A DNA stretch of 64,000 nt from Haliea alexandrii (GCF_003719295.1 NZ_RFLW01000006.1:1-64000); one strand, 5' to 3'. Shown: positions 51,534 to 61,120, counted from the first letter of the stretch. Numbers and translations: made by a program. The notes: a model not told the origin generated them from the letters alone.

Positions 51534-52476
51534 TCAGGCAAACTCTTCCGTATCAATTTCCAACTGCGACGTACTGCCATAGCGCGGACCGTGAACGGCG
51601 CCCTGATTAACAAGGCCATCAAGCCGCTCAATGTCACTATCTATTATGGGGACCGACGCCGCCTTAAAGTTTTCTTCCAGACCGATCAGCGAGGTGGTGC
51701 CGGGAATCGGCAACACGTGATTACTCGGGCCAGCAACCAGGCTAGCGAGAGCTGAGCCATACTTGATTGACACTAAAATTCGGCTCTGCAAATCGCGGTA
51801 TCGCATTGCAAATTTCCTTTGTCGGGAACTAATCCAGGTCTTCTACCGCCCCTGCCAGAAGGCCCCGCCAAAGAGGAGAAAAAGCAACAAAGGTTGCGCC
51901 GATCTCGCAACAAGCATCAAGTACGGCGATTTCAGGATTTCGCGTCCAAAACAAGTACTCTGTCTGTACCGTCGAAATGGGGTGCACGGCATGCGCTTTG
52001 CGTAGTGTATCAGCCGACACCTCCAACAATCCCAACGCCCCAACATTGCCTTGCTCTACCATCCTGGCCATGGCTCCCAGACTTTTTTCAATGGCAATTT
52101 ATTTGTCCCAGCGATGCAAGTAATTCCGATCGATATGCTCCACCCGCAGACGCAACAGCGCCTCGTCGACAGTTTTCAGCAGAGTTTCGGGGCGTCCATC
52201 AATTACCCGCTTTCCATCTACACCGGTCATACCGCACTTACTGGCGAGATGGATGTGATGGAGTTTGGACTTAAACGCCTTACCAATCAGGGCTTCATTG
52301 GCGCCAAAGCCGTAGAGTGCAGCGGTATCAAAATGCCGGATACCTAAGTCGAAGGACCGCTCCAGCACTAGCGTCGCCGCTGCCTCAGTCGGCGGATGAC
52401 CGTAAGCATGGCTCAGATTCATACATCCCAAACCGACAGCTGGGACTTGCCAGTGTCCAATCTTACGGTATTGCAT
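51534..52476 (-). pseudogene. Aldo/keto reductase, decayed by two stops and a frameshift
   Basis: The family is clear from GLGCMNLSHAYGHPP and the NADP-enzyme active-site segment FDLGIRHFDTAALYGFGANE, then [14 protein letters not shown] and VLPIPGTTSLIGLEENFKAA. In-frame stop codons interrupt it at 52099-52101 (after HRWDK) and 51829-51831 (after VEDLD). A frameshift with loss of coding sequence lies near 51745, after which the C-terminal part continues in another frame. It is a dead gene, close to the phthalate cluster but not obviously part of it. Confidence 0.85.
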
Positions 52477-52616
52477 TTAGCTCAGATCGCACACCAATTG
52501 GCGGCGCAGTTACCCGCTTTATACGCCGCCGTACAACTCTGACTACGGAAAGGAAGCCCGGGCCAAATACCTTCCTGGCTTATTTTCAACGCTGCGTCCC
52601 GGCCACAGCAATTAGA

Positions 52617-53609
52617 TTAAATACTGTAGCCTTCCTGTGTAGCAGGCCAGAACAACTCATCGGCCTTCACGGGACGTTCGGACAGGCCTTGCCGGTAGTG
52701 ATGGTCCAGGAAGGTTTCCAGGGTTTTCAGATTGTTTTTGTAGCCGTAGGAAAAATAGTCGTTACCCATAAGCTTGCGCGCGTCTTCAATCTGCTCTTCC
52801 ACAAAGGGCAACGTCACTTTAGTTGCTGATGTGTCAGACAGTGCAGCCAACGCTGCTGCCTTGGACTGCTCGAATGCCTTCAGCAGAGCCATCGGCAGCC
52901 AGTTGTGCTGCTCCACCAGTGAACGGCGAACGCCAACAACGTGCATAATCGGGAAAACGCCAGTTTTTTTATAGTACTTGGTGCCCGCAGCGCGGGAGTC
53001 CGAAAACAGACGCACGACATTCGGGTGGCCTTTGTCGAAGCACGACAGGGTCCGAGGCCCAATAAAGCCGTCGATCTCACCCTCTTCCAGCAGCGAATTC
53101 AACGTGCGGCCCGCCGCTGCAGGCTCCATAACTACACCCTTAGGCAGGGTTAACTTAACCTTCTCCGGGCGATCGGCCACTTCCATACCACCGCGAACCC
53201 AAGTGATGTCAGAGGGGCAAACACCATATTCTTCTTCCAGCAGTGCGCGCGCCCAGACGTTAGCGGTAAGCTGGTATTCGGCCACACCAATCCTTTTGCC
53301 CTTCAGATCTTCCGGACTGTTGATGCCCTTGTCATTGCGGATGTATATACAACTGTGGCGGAAGGCTCGGGACAAAAAGGCCGGAATGGCAATATAGTCG
53401 TTGGTACCGCGGCTGACGCTCAGCGTATAACTGCTAAACGACAGCTCACAAATATCGAATTCCTGATGACGGAAGGCCCGGAAGAAAATTTCCTCCGGTG
53501 ACAATTTCATAAATACGGGGTTAACACCATCGATCTGGACTTCGCCGTCGATCAAAGCACGGTTGCGATCGTAATTCCCGATGGCCACAGAAAGGGACAG
53601 GTTTGACAT
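52617..53609 (-). CDS. pht5: 4,5-dihydroxyphthalate decarboxylase Pht5 (330 aa)
   Basis: The chain follows the 4,5-dihydroxyphthalate decarboxylase family throughout: start SLSVAIGNYDRNRALIDGEV, then FMKLSPEEIFFRAFRHQEFD, SFSSYTLSVSRG and IGVAEYQLTANVWARALLEEEYG. The fold is related to periplasmic substrate-binding proteins, but there is no signal peptide. The enzyme removes one carboxylate from 4,5-dihydroxyphthalate to make protocatechuate, the substrate of LigAB. It lies downstream of pht4 on the same strand, 57 bases away. Confidence 0.92.
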   Translation of the reverse strand: MSNLSLSVAIGNYDRNRALIDGEVQIDGVNPVFMKLSPEEIFFRAFRHQEFDICELSFSSYTLSVSRGTNDYIAIPAFLSRAFRHSCIYIRNDKGINSPEDLKGKRIGVAEYQLTANVWARALLEEEYGVCPSDITWVRGGMEVADRPEKVKLTLPKGVVMEPAAAGRTLNSLLEEGEIDGFIGPRTLSCFDKGHPNVVRLFSDSRAAGTKYYKKTGVFPIMHVVGVRRSLVEQHNWLPMALLKAFEQSKAAALAALSDTSATKVTLPFVEEQIEDARKLMGNDYFSYGYKNNLKTLETFLDHHYRQGLSERPVKADELFWPATQEGYSI

Positions 53610-53666
53610 AGATTTCTCCGTTCTATTACCTAGCTAATAGGTAATTTCTGATTATTGCGCAGCGAC

Positions 53667-54842
53667 TTAGTCAGACATCCTGATTTCAACCCGCTGCTTG
53701 CTCCGAAACGATTCGTAAATGCCTTCACAAAGCGCCACATTGACATACCCACGACGGGCCGAATGCACCGGGGACATACCATGGCGCACCAATGCATAGA
53801 GCTCTGCAACAACCTCGGCCCGGGGAGATCCCTCCAAGGGCAAGGGAATAAACTCGTAACCATCGTCGCTATAGACATGAATGCCTTTGGCAGTGGGCCG
53901 CAGGTCAGCTTTCTCACAACTGATCACAATATTGCCGAAGTGCTCATGAAATTTCGGAACATCGCCGACGTGACTGCCCGCGACAAAACCACGGCTTTGT
54001 TTTGCCGTCACTTCGTTTTTTACCTGCGATAGATTTTTTCGAGCCACTGCATATACGTTAGGCGGCTTCAGCGCACCCATTTCCCCTATCCAACCTTGGT
54101 CGGCATCGCTGTCGTAATGACCATAGCCGCTATAAGTTACTGAACCGATACATCCATTGTCGAACTCAATTAAGGCGCTATATGCACCATCACAGGGACG
54201 CCGGGCGTCAAGGTTGCCAACGCATCCATAAACACTCACTGGCATCGCTCCAGTCAATGTTAGTAGCATATCTACCTGATGGGCGCCCTGATTAAACACC
54301 ACTCCCCCACCGTGAGCGGAGTCCAATTCTTCAGGGCGTCGGGGGCGGAAAACAAAGTCAGTGTAGTAGTGAGCGTGAATCATCCCGACCCGACCATACT
54401 TGCCGCTGGCAATCAATTTTCCCGCCTCCACTATTGGTACGTCAAAACTGTGGCTGGGGCCGACGATCACTTCCCTTTGGTATTTTTCCACCGACTCAAC
54501 AATGGCTGCCGCGTCGCTTACACGAATCGTCATCGGTTTTTCCACCAGTACATGCTTCCCCGAAGCCAGCGCCTCAATCGCATTGTCGCGATGCATCTCG
54601 TGAGGGGTTGCGATATAGACGGCCTCAATATTCGGGTCGGCGTACAGTTCTTCTGTCGTCGACACTGCACGATAGCCAAACCGCTTTTCAAATTCCTGCT
54701 GCTTCAATTCACTGGTCGTTGCTGCACCGACTAATTCAACTCGAGGGTCGTCCAAAAAGGTCGGCAACATCAACATAAAACCGCGGCCCAAGCCCACCAC
54801 GCCGAGCTTGACTGGTTTGATATCGGCGGTATCCGCACTCAT
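53667..54842 (-). CDS. pht4: Phthalate 4,5-cis-dihydrodiol dehydrogenase Pht4 (391 aa)
   Basis: A Gfo/Idh/MocA-family dehydrogenase: Rossmann motif GVVGLGRGF near the N-terminus, VYIATPHEMHRDNA, the family EKP motif (LVEKPMT) and GGGVVFNQGAHQVDMLL with the catalytic-region His. Position between pht2 and pht5 and match to Pht4-type enzymes assign it the NAD-dependent oxidation of cis-4,5-dihydro-4,5-dihydroxyphthalate to 4,5-dihydroxyphthalate. The ATG at 54842 has AGGTG upstream; a GTG at 54851 is the alternative. Confidence 0.92.
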   Translation of the reverse strand: MSADTADIKPVKLGVVGLGRGFMLMLPTFLDDPRVELVGAATTSELKQQEFEKRFGYRAVSTTEELYADPNIEAVYIATPHEMHRDNAIEALASGKHVLVEKPMTIRVSDAAAIVESVEKYQREVIVGPSHSFDVPIVEAGKLIASGKYGRVGMIHAHYYTDFVFRPRRPEELDSAHGGGVVFNQGAHQVDMLLTLTGAMPVSVYGCVGNLDARRPCDGAYSALIEFDNGCIGSVTYSGYGHYDSDADQGWIGEMGALKPPNVYAVARKNLSQVKNEVTAKQSRGFVAGSHVGDVPKFHEHFGNIVISCEKADLRPTAKGIHVYSDDGYEFIPLPLEGSPRAEVVAELYALVRHGMSPVHSARRGYVNVALCEGIYESFRSKQRVEIRMSD

Positions 54843-54867
54843 GCAATGCACCTAGCTCTGATTAATC

Positions 54868-55821
54868 TTAAATTTTGACGGTAATGGACTCACCCGCGGC
54901 ACGCGACACGCAAGCCATTAGATAGCTTTTCTTCTCATCGCCTTCTAGAACGAGGTCGCGGTGATCCACCTCTCCGTCTAGGTAAGCAACCTTGCACGAG
55001 CCACAAGTTCCACTCTCGCAGGAGCTATGCACTTTAATACCCTGGCGCCGCAGAGCATCCAGCATTGTCTCGGATTCTCCGACTTGAACCTCGGTATCGA
55101 ACCCGGCCAGACGCACGATGAAAGGCTTATCATCTACCCGCACCGCCTCAACAGGTTTGAAGTCTTCAAAGTGCAGCTGAGACTGACGCCAGTGGCCGCT
55201 CATATCTTTGATTTCGGACATCAATCCCTTCGGGCCACAGCAGTAAATATGCTGTGCCGTCGGCCTTTCCAGCATATCCCAAAAGTCGAAGCGCTCTCCA
55301 ACCTCGTCACTGTGATGAATCAACACATGCTCCTTGTACTTAGCTTGTGATAACTCTTCTATAAAGGGTGCGTCAGCAACGCAGCGACTCAGGTAGATCA
55401 GCTTGAAATCGGGATGCCCGATTTTCATCAGGTGTTTAAACATCGCATAAATAGGGGTGATACCAATGCCGCCTGCTATCAGCAAATAGCCTGGGGCGTC
55501 GACAAACTCGAACTCGCACTCCGGCTCACTGATGGTCAGCACCGAGCCAACCTCAGTATCGTCAATCAGACTGACCGAGCCACCGCGACCGCCTGCCTCG
55601 CGCTTAACAGCGATAAAATAGGACTGGCTATTCTCCGTCACATCACAAATGGAGTACCAGCGATGCGCCCCGCTGGGCACCTCAACCGAAATGTGTGATC
55701 CAAGCTCACAGCCTGGCAACGCCGCACCGTCGGTCCGCACCAGCTCAAATTGATAGATATTGGTTGCAATTTGACTTTTGCTTTTAATAACAACTTCTAA
55801 ACTCGGTTCGTTCCCACTCAT
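54868..55821 (-). CDS. pht2: Phthalate 4,5-dioxygenase reductase Pht2 (317 aa)
   Basis: A phthalate-dioxygenase-reductase-type protein in the order FMN/FAD domain (HRWYSICDVTENSQSYFIAVKR), NAD domain (LLIAGGIGITPIYAM) and C-terminal plant-type [2Fe-2S] ferredoxin (HSSCESGTCGSCKVAY with a fourth Cys in LMACVSR). It passes electrons from NADH to the Rieske oxygenase encoded divergently at 56181. It begins the minus-strand unit pht2-pht4-pht5. Confidence 0.92.
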   Translation of the reverse strand: MSGNEPSLEVVIKSKSQIATNIYQFELVRTDGAALPGCELGSHISVEVPSGAHRWYSICDVTENSQSYFIAVKREAGGRGGSVSLIDDTEVGSVLTISEPECEFEFVDAPGYLLIAGGIGITPIYAMFKHLMKIGHPDFKLIYLSRCVADAPFIEELSQAKYKEHVLIHHSDEVGERFDFWDMLERPTAQHIYCCGPKGLMSEIKDMSGHWRQSQLHFEDFKPVEAVRVDDKPFIVRLAGFDTEVQVGESETMLDALRRQGIKVHSSCESGTCGSCKVAYLDGEVDHRDLVLEGDEKKSYLMACVSRAAGESITVKI

Positions 55822-55853
55822 ACTCGCTCAGACCACAACTGAAACACTCACAA

Positions 55854-55873
55854 ATATACTTCTCTATAGAAGC
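55854..55873. promoter_or_regulatory. Motif copy A in the divergent pht promoter region
   Basis: ATATACTTCTCTATAGAAGC, with inner symmetry CTTCT/AGAAG. An inverted relative (ATATACTTCTATATA read on the minus strand) lies at 56116-56130. Copy A is 33 bases upstream of pht2; the other is 50 bases upstream of pht3. Confidence 0.5.
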
Positions 55874-56115
55874 TTAATAGTGTACACCCTTCGATATTCG
55901 CTTTGCAATATTCCCCACTCTCTCTCGGACTCACCACCATCAACTTGAAACCAAGCAGCCTAAAAAGACCAAGCGTCAGCGAAAAATAGTCACTCATAGA
56001 CCAAAATCGAGATCTGAGAATTCACGGAAATTGCGTTCGCAGCGCCTTTTTCAACACGGTGCACACATAACTTGGAGCCTCAATTGCGGCAAAACAAAAG
56101 GCTTGAATAAATATC

Positions 56116-56130
56116 TATATAGAAGTATAT
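56116..56130. promoter_or_regulatory. Motif copy B upstream of pht3
   Basis: TATATAGAAGTATAT on the plus strand, the inverted counterpart of the motif at 55854. Paired placement before divergent catabolic genes suggests operators for one regulator, which is not encoded in the immediate vicinity. Confidence 0.5.
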
Positions 56131-56180
56131 TTATGGGCATCAAATGCAATTCTTTTGCTCGTGGTCTATTAGGAGGCAGA

Positions 56181-57464
56181 ATGCTAACCCCAGCCGAAAA
56201 CGAACTATTGTGCAGAGTTGAGGGCGACGCCCCGATGGGGAAAATCATGCGTCACTATTGGATGCCCGCGTGCTTATCGGAGGAAATTCCAGAAGCCGAT
56301 GGCAAGCCCATCCAGGTAAGGTTGCTGGGGGAAAACTTCGTTGCGTTTCGCGATAGTAATGGCGAAGTTGGTGTTATGGATGAGCTTTGCCCCCACCGCC
56401 GCGCCTCACTGGTGATGGGACGAAATGAAGAATGTGGCCTGCGCTGTCTTTACCATGGATGGAAAATGGACCGCCACGGCAACATCGTGGATATGCCCTC
56501 TGAGCCGCCGGAGAGCCCCTTGAAAGACAAGGTCAAGCACCGCGCTCTCCCTGTCAAAGAATGGGCAGGCTTGGTGTGGGTTTTCCTTGGGGAGGCAAAT
56601 AGCGTACCTGAATTTATTCCGCCGGCATGGGCCCCCAACGCTGATACCAAAGTCAGTATTGCCAAGATCAAAATTCCGTGTAACTGGGCGCAGATTCTTG
56701 AGGGCGCGATTGACAGCTCACACAGCTCCAGCCTTCACTCCAGCGACATGGTTCCTTCACGTGTCGTTCAGGCTGAGGCTGATGACAACGCTTGGTACCG
56801 ACCCTCTACGGACAAGAACCCGAGCATGCGCTCCAAATCAACCGAGTATGGCTTCCACTACGCTGCTATCAGAAGACCTATTAAAAAGGCGGATACTCAC
56901 AGTTATGTGCGGACCTCAGTCTTCGTTTCCCCGATGACCGTGCTGATCCCGCCGAACGCGTCTTACAATGTCGCAAACATCAATGTTCCTATTGACGACA
57001 CCAACACCGCATTCCATTTCATTGGTTGGGGTGAGAACGCCATGGACACCGAAAAATGGCGCGCCTTTCTAGGTGCGACACTGGGCGAACATCTAGATCA
57101 AAATTGGGTTTCTAAGCGCAACCTAAGCAATTGGTTCCAACAAGACCGACAGATGATGAAGGACGGTAACTTTACCGGGATCATCGGCATTCCCAATCAG
57201 GACATGGCTATGTGGATCACCATGGGCCCCATTGCCAATCGCTCTGAAGATACACTAGGTGCTGGCGACGCTGCGGTAGTGGAATTTCGCCGCTATATGA
57301 TGGCTCAGTTGAGCAAGTACCAAGAGGAAGGCAAGGCGTTCGAAAAATCCATATTTCGCAAAGGACCTGAGCAGATTATTCCCTCTTGGCAAGGTATTAT
57401 CCCGAAGGAAACCGACTGGTCTGATCCTCAAGAACGTGAGGAGAAGAAGCTCCAGCAATGGTAA
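56181..57464 (+). CDS. pht3: Phthalate 4,5-dioxygenase Rieske oxygenase Pht3 (427 aa)
   Basis: A Rieske non-haem iron oxygenase. The [2Fe-2S] centre is C70-P-H72 and C89-L-Y-H92; the mononuclear iron site is H181 and H186 in IDSSHSSSLHS with bridging Asp at 178. The overall pattern is that of phthalate 4,5-dioxygenase, an alpha-only enzyme of the phthalate/vanillate-demethylase class. It forms cis-4,5-dihydrodiol of phthalate using electrons from Pht2. AGGAGG four bases before the ATG at 56181 fixes the start; an open frame from 56031 adds nothing family-like. A terminator follows. Confidence 0.92.
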   Translation: MLTPAENELLCRVEGDAPMGKIMRHYWMPACLSEEIPEADGKPIQVRLLGENFVAFRDSNGEVGVMDELCPHRRASLVMGRNEECGLRCLYHGWKMDRHGNIVDMPSEPPESPLKDKVKHRALPVKEWAGLVWVFLGEANSVPEFIPPAWAPNADTKVSIAKIKIPCNWAQILEGAIDSSHSSSLHSSDMVPSRVVQAEADDNAWYRPSTDKNPSMRSKSTEYGFHYAAIRRPIKKADTHSYVRTSVFVSPMTVLIPPNASYNVANINVPIDDTNTAFHFIGWGENAMDTEKWRAFLGATLGEHLDQNWVSKRNLSNWFQQDRQMMKDGNFTGIIGIPNQDMAMWITMGPIANRSEDTLGAGDAAVVEFRRYMMAQLSKYQEEGKAFEKSIFRKGPEQIIPSWQGIIPKETDWSDPQEREEKKLQQW

Positions 57465-57547
57465 GGGCTTGGCAAAAAAGGGATTTCGTGACTCTCAGGA
57501 TTATTCTCGGCCAGTTTTGAGCTCATCTGTTCCACCCAGCGTTATTT

Positions 57548-57575
57548 CCGGCTCTTTATGGGCCGGCTTTTTTTT
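57548..57575 (+). terminator. Rho-independent terminator after pht3
   Basis: Stem 57548-57554 paired with 57560-57566 (one G-T pair), followed by eight T residues to 57575. It lies only about 20 bases before the nadC start, so nadC expression depends on read-through or a promoter overlapping the terminator. Confidence 0.8.
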
Positions 57576-57595
57576 GAATGAGGCAAAGCCAGCTC

Positions 57596-58435
57596 ATGAT
57601 TGATTTAGACGTTCTTAATGCAGCAATAAAGCAAAATGTGGATGCAGCGCTAGCCGAAGATATCGGCACTGGCGATATTTCTGCACAGCTCATCCCGCTG
57701 GATACAACCGCCCGCGCAAAAATTTATTCGCGTCAGGAGGCGACTCTTTGCGGCACTCCATGGGTCGACGAAATATTCCGTCGTCTTGATCCCAATATTG
57801 CAATTTCGTGGCAAGTCGAAGAAGGACAGCAAGTAGCTAAAGACCAATGTCTTGTAGAAATAGCGGGAAATGCCAGAGCACTGCTAAGTGGCGAACGCAC
57901 TGCCCTCAACTTCCTGCAAACCCTCTCAGGTGTGGCGACCGTTTGCAGGCACTACGCCGGACTAGTGTCATCAACGAAGGTAAAGTTGCTCGACACCCGA
58001 AAAACTCTCCCCGGTCTGCGAATTGCTGAAAAATACGCCGTAACCATTGGAGGCTGCTTCAACCACCGTATTGGCCTGTATGACGCTTTTCTAATAAAGG
58101 AAAATCATATCAACGCCTGTGGTTCCATTGCAGCGACAGTCAGGGCTGCCAGAGAACTTGCGCCAGGTAAATCCGTGGAAGTTGAAGTGGAAAACCTAAA
58201 TGAGCTTGAACAAGCCCTAGAAGCAAAGGCCGACATTATCATGCTGGATAACTTCTCCGTTGACGATATGCGCGTAGCGGTAAAAAGAACCAACAAGCAG
58301 GCCAAAATTGAGGCCTCCGGGGGAATCAATGAACAGACACTACTGTCGATAGCAAAAACCGGTGTAGATTACATATCCATTGGCACTATTACGAAGGACT
58401 GTAAAGCTGTTGACCTGTCCATGCGCTTTGTCTAG
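57596..58435 (+). CDS. nadC: Quinolinate phosphoribosyltransferase NadC (279 aa)
   Basis: A full Nad[70 protein letters not shown] and [12 protein letters not shown]. It converts quinolinate and PRPP to nicotinate mononucleotide. Its place next to pht3 is unlikely to be chance. Quinolinate resembles phthalate, and in Burkholderia a nadC homologue beside the phthalate genes is needed for good growth on phthalate. Here it may keep NAD synthesis going while phthalate accumulates. An upstream ATG (57578) sits on the terminator and is less likely. Confidence 0.9.
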   Translation: MIDLDVLNAAIKQNVDAALAEDIGTGDISAQLIPLDTTARAKIYSRQEATLCGTPWVDEIFRRLDPNIAISWQVEEGQQVAKDQCLVEIAGNARALLSGERTALNFLQTLSGVATVCRHYAGLVSSTKVKLLDTRKTLPGLRIAEKYAVTIGGCFNHRIGLYDAFLIKENHINACGSIAATVRAARELAPGKSVEVEVENLNELEQALEAKADIIMLDNFSVDDMRVAVKRTNKQAKIEASGGINEQTLLSIAKTGVDYISIGTITKDCKAVDLSMRFV

Positions 58436-58487
58436 TGCGAGGCCAGCTAAGAGCGAGCATGCGAGCAAAGCAGCGAATTGATGTGAA

Positions 58488-58510
58488 GTCGTCCGGGTAA
58501 TTCGGACGAC
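58488..58510 (+). terminator. Hairpin after nadC
   Basis: An 8-bp perfect stem (58488-58495 with 58503-58510) with a 7-base loop lies 50 bases after the nadC stop. Flanking AGCGAGC/GCTCGCT can extend the structure. There is no T-tract, so it may be a weak or Rho-assisted terminator. Confidence 0.45.
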
Positions 58511-58584
58511 GCTCGCTATCTGAACTAATACAACTACAGCTATCTGAAATACCCCCGTCATTGAAGCGGTGTACACCAGAAGAG

Positions 58585-58909
58585 ATGTCTAATCTACTTG
58601 CCGCTCTAAGTTTTAGTCTGTCGGTTACCTTTCCAATTTATGTAGTTATGGCTCTCGGATTCTTGCTGCGGCGGCGCCAGTTTACTGATAAGAACTTCAT
58701 TGATATCAGCCCCAAGCTCACTTTCAACGTAACACTTCATGCGCTACTTTTTATTAGCGTTGACAAACCCACGTAGATTCTTCAAATAATCTTATGCTAA
58801 TACATTTCGGACTAGCAGTTACCTTGATCGCATTTGTTCTACTAGAGTAGCTCTCAAAAGTACTGGTTCCAGACAGATGCAACCGAGGAGTGGTAGTACA
58901 AGGACTAGC
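58585..58909 (+). pseudogene. AEC-family transporter, N-terminal remnant with frameshift and stop
   Basis: The start MSNLLAALSFSLSVTFPIYV and FNVTLHALLFISVDK match the first helices of auxin-efflux-carrier (AEC) type permeases. After FISVDK the frame is lost (stop at 58774-58776), but the same protein continues in another frame as LMLIHFGLAVTLIAFVLLE, a TAG, then VLVPDRCNRGVVVQG. The coding match ends where the GGGGG of a Tn3-type end begins (58910). Full proteins have about 310 residues, so about two thirds is missing. Confidence 0.75.
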
Positions 58910-58996
58910 GGGGGCATTTGAACAGAAACTTACGGTTTCGCCTTCACGGATCCACCTCAAACCGTAAATTCCTGCGCAATATTCACCTGCCTCATT

Positions 58997-59590
58997 TCAT
59001 GGCCGGGGATTGAGATCTAGCGGATACTTCTTTAAATCCAGGTAATCCCAGTTATTTCTGCATACCCAGTTCATCACTGTACCCGGTGGATCCGGGTTTT
59101 TAGTAAAGGTCTTTACCGCGCTTTCGTACTGCTCTAAAGAGCAGCTGTCCTCGCCAAATTGTTCTTGGTTGGTACGTAGTCCCGCAAGGTCTTGGGCCTC
59201 GAATTGTGATCGAAAGGCTGTGACGGTTTGATCCGGATTGATGGCGAAGAAAAAGTAGTCCTGGGTATCCAGCATGGTTGCAATTACGGCCTGAATGATC
59301 GGATTTCCGGCAGGTACCAGGCCGTGATACGTCGCATGGCCATAGAATTCAAACCCAAAGTGAAGCACCTTGTACTGGCTTGTGCCAAGAACTGAGTGGC
59401 CGAAGTTCATGCCTCGCTGCGTTACCTGGTTCGGTATTGGACTCTCTGGCCGCACCGCGATGAAACCGCACTTTTCTTTCCGATCCTCCACATAACCCAA
59501 GGCGAAACACGGCGCTTGCGCGGCCATAAGATCGCGGATCAACAATTGATTGACTGTCAGGCGTGGCAGGAAGTTGTGGATTTCGCCCAT
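58997..59590 (-). CDS. Uncharacterised 197-aa passenger protein of the Tn3 element
   Basis: Not a family I can name. The protein is soluble and has alternating beta-strand segments (YKVLHFGFEFYGHATYHGLVP, DYFFFAINPDQTVTAFRSQF) and one central Asn/Gln-rich helix. The ATG at 59590 directly abuts the stop codon of the transposase (59591), so the two are translated from one transcript. The tight link suggests a transposition-related or passenger role. The last part reads NWVCRNNWDYLDLKKYPLDLNP. Confidence 0.6.
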   Translation of the reverse strand: MGEIHNFLPRLTVNQLLIRDLMAAQAPCFALGYVEDRKEKCGFIAVRPESPIPNQVTQRGMNFGHSVLGTSQYKVLHFGFEFYGHATYHGLVPAGNPIIQAVIATMLDTQDYFFFAINPDQTVTAFRSQFEAQDLAGLRTNQEQFGEDSCSLEQYESAVKTFTKNPDPPGTVMNWVCRNNWDYLDLKKYPLDLNPRP

Positions 59591-61047
59591 CTATTTCGTA
59601 TCCTCTTGTTCAATAAAGTAAGTGCCATTGGGCAATACATGTTTATATGGCAATAGGGAGATATGAGCCAGCAGGTCGTCATCCACTGTCTCACCCTGCT
59701 TTCTGAGTTCATCAACGATATTGCTGATCCTGGAGGTGTTCCAGTACAGGATCGCATTGGACACCATGCTTAAAGCGCTGGCCTTGTTCATAATCTCTAG
59801 GTAATCACCGGTGGTGAACTCGCCTTGGTTGGCAAAGAAGATCCAGCGCGGCAGGTTGTGCCGATACTCGCCTTTGTTGAGTTGGAGCTGAACCGTGCGG
59901 CGCAAATCCTTGTCGGTAATGTAACGCAGGATGTATTCGGTTTTTATGATCCTGCCCAGGTTGGTGAAGGCCTTCGCCAGCCGGTCGGAGGGAAAGCTGT
60001 TGGTCAGTCGCTCCACAATCACATGTGCCGGAGCCGTGCGTTCCTTTAACGACGTGGCCACATGAATCATTTCATCCCACTGCTCTTCAACAATATCCAG
60101 ATCCGCCGTCTTGTTCAGTAAGGGCGTGAACACGCCGTAATTGACGTTACGCTCCACCCGGTAGAGCTGTTGATCCTTGAGGTCGCGGATCCGGGGCATG
60201 AAGTAATACCCCAGCAAATAGCACAAGGCGAAGATAATTTCGGTGTAGCCGTGGGTGTCGGTGGTATGTTCGCGGATCTTCAGAATGGTGTTGTTTTCCA
60301 ATATTCCATCGAGGACGTACAGCGCTTCCCTGGGATTACAGGAAATGGCCTTGGTGCTGTACACCGAGTATTGATCGGACACATGGGTGTAGATGCCGAT
60401 CGCTTTCTCATAGTAGCCGTAGTACCGGGGATAATAGGCCGCCAACAGGCTGTCGGCCCGGATCCGGAAGCGTTGCGCATCCGATGACGACACCTGGCCG
60501 GATCCGTGTACCTCACTGAACGGTAATTGGTGGTGCTGGTTCACGATCTCGGCGCTGGCCGCCGTAATGGTTTCTTCGCGCACGTAAAACTGCAAGACGT
60601 GGCGCAGCATGTCCACAGTTACGTCATCAACGCTTGCACTCATGGCCACGACACCAAGATTGGTGGCCTGGGAAATCAGGGCCGAAATCAGCGTTTTATA
60701 GAAATTCTTGGGCCTGGAGTGATGTTGCTGCACCGGGATAAAGTGCCGGGTGAAATTGGTTTCCCTGTCCACCTCCATCAGCAATTCTTCAATGCGAATG
60801 GTGGGCATACTGGCATCGATGACCTTCTGGAGTTTCTTCACCGCCTCAGGGATTTCTGCCTTGTCATCGCGCTTCAGTTTAAGGTTGCCATCCTTGATGT
60901 CGGCAAAGGTATCCAGGCCGAAACGCTTGTCCGCTTCCCCCACACTTTGGTGGAATTGCAGAATCAATTGCGCTTTCACCTGGTCTTTGAACGGTTGCTG
61001 TAGGTCTTCATAAGCGGCTTCGCGGGTGTCCTCCCAGCGGTGCTGAT
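59591..61047 (-). pseudogene. tnpA: Tn3-family transposase, 3' portion, split by an IS21 insertion
   Basis: The C-terminal catalytic part of a Tn3-family transposase: SSSDAQRFRIRADSLLAAYY, HTTDTHGYTEIIF with a catalytic Asp, and NLPRWIFFANQGEF. Reading upstream, the coding frame continues to the IS21 insertion point at 61047. If the IS and one copy of its 5-bp target duplication are removed, the frame joins the part at 63669 as SFWDLMLNQ-HRWEDTREAAYEDL without a break. The transposase is thus inactivated only by the insertion. It differs from those at 17374 and 27741. Confidence 0.88.
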
Positions 61048-61120
61048 TGCGTATTCCGACGAACGTGACCGCTCATTCCGGGCATCGTGACCGACTTGCA
61101 CACCGATGCTCGCTGGACGC
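61048..61120. repeat. IS21 left end with multiple terminal repeats
   Basis: Holds the 11-bp terminal repeat and two copies of a CGTGACCG unit with TTCCG spacing. Confidence 0.8.
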
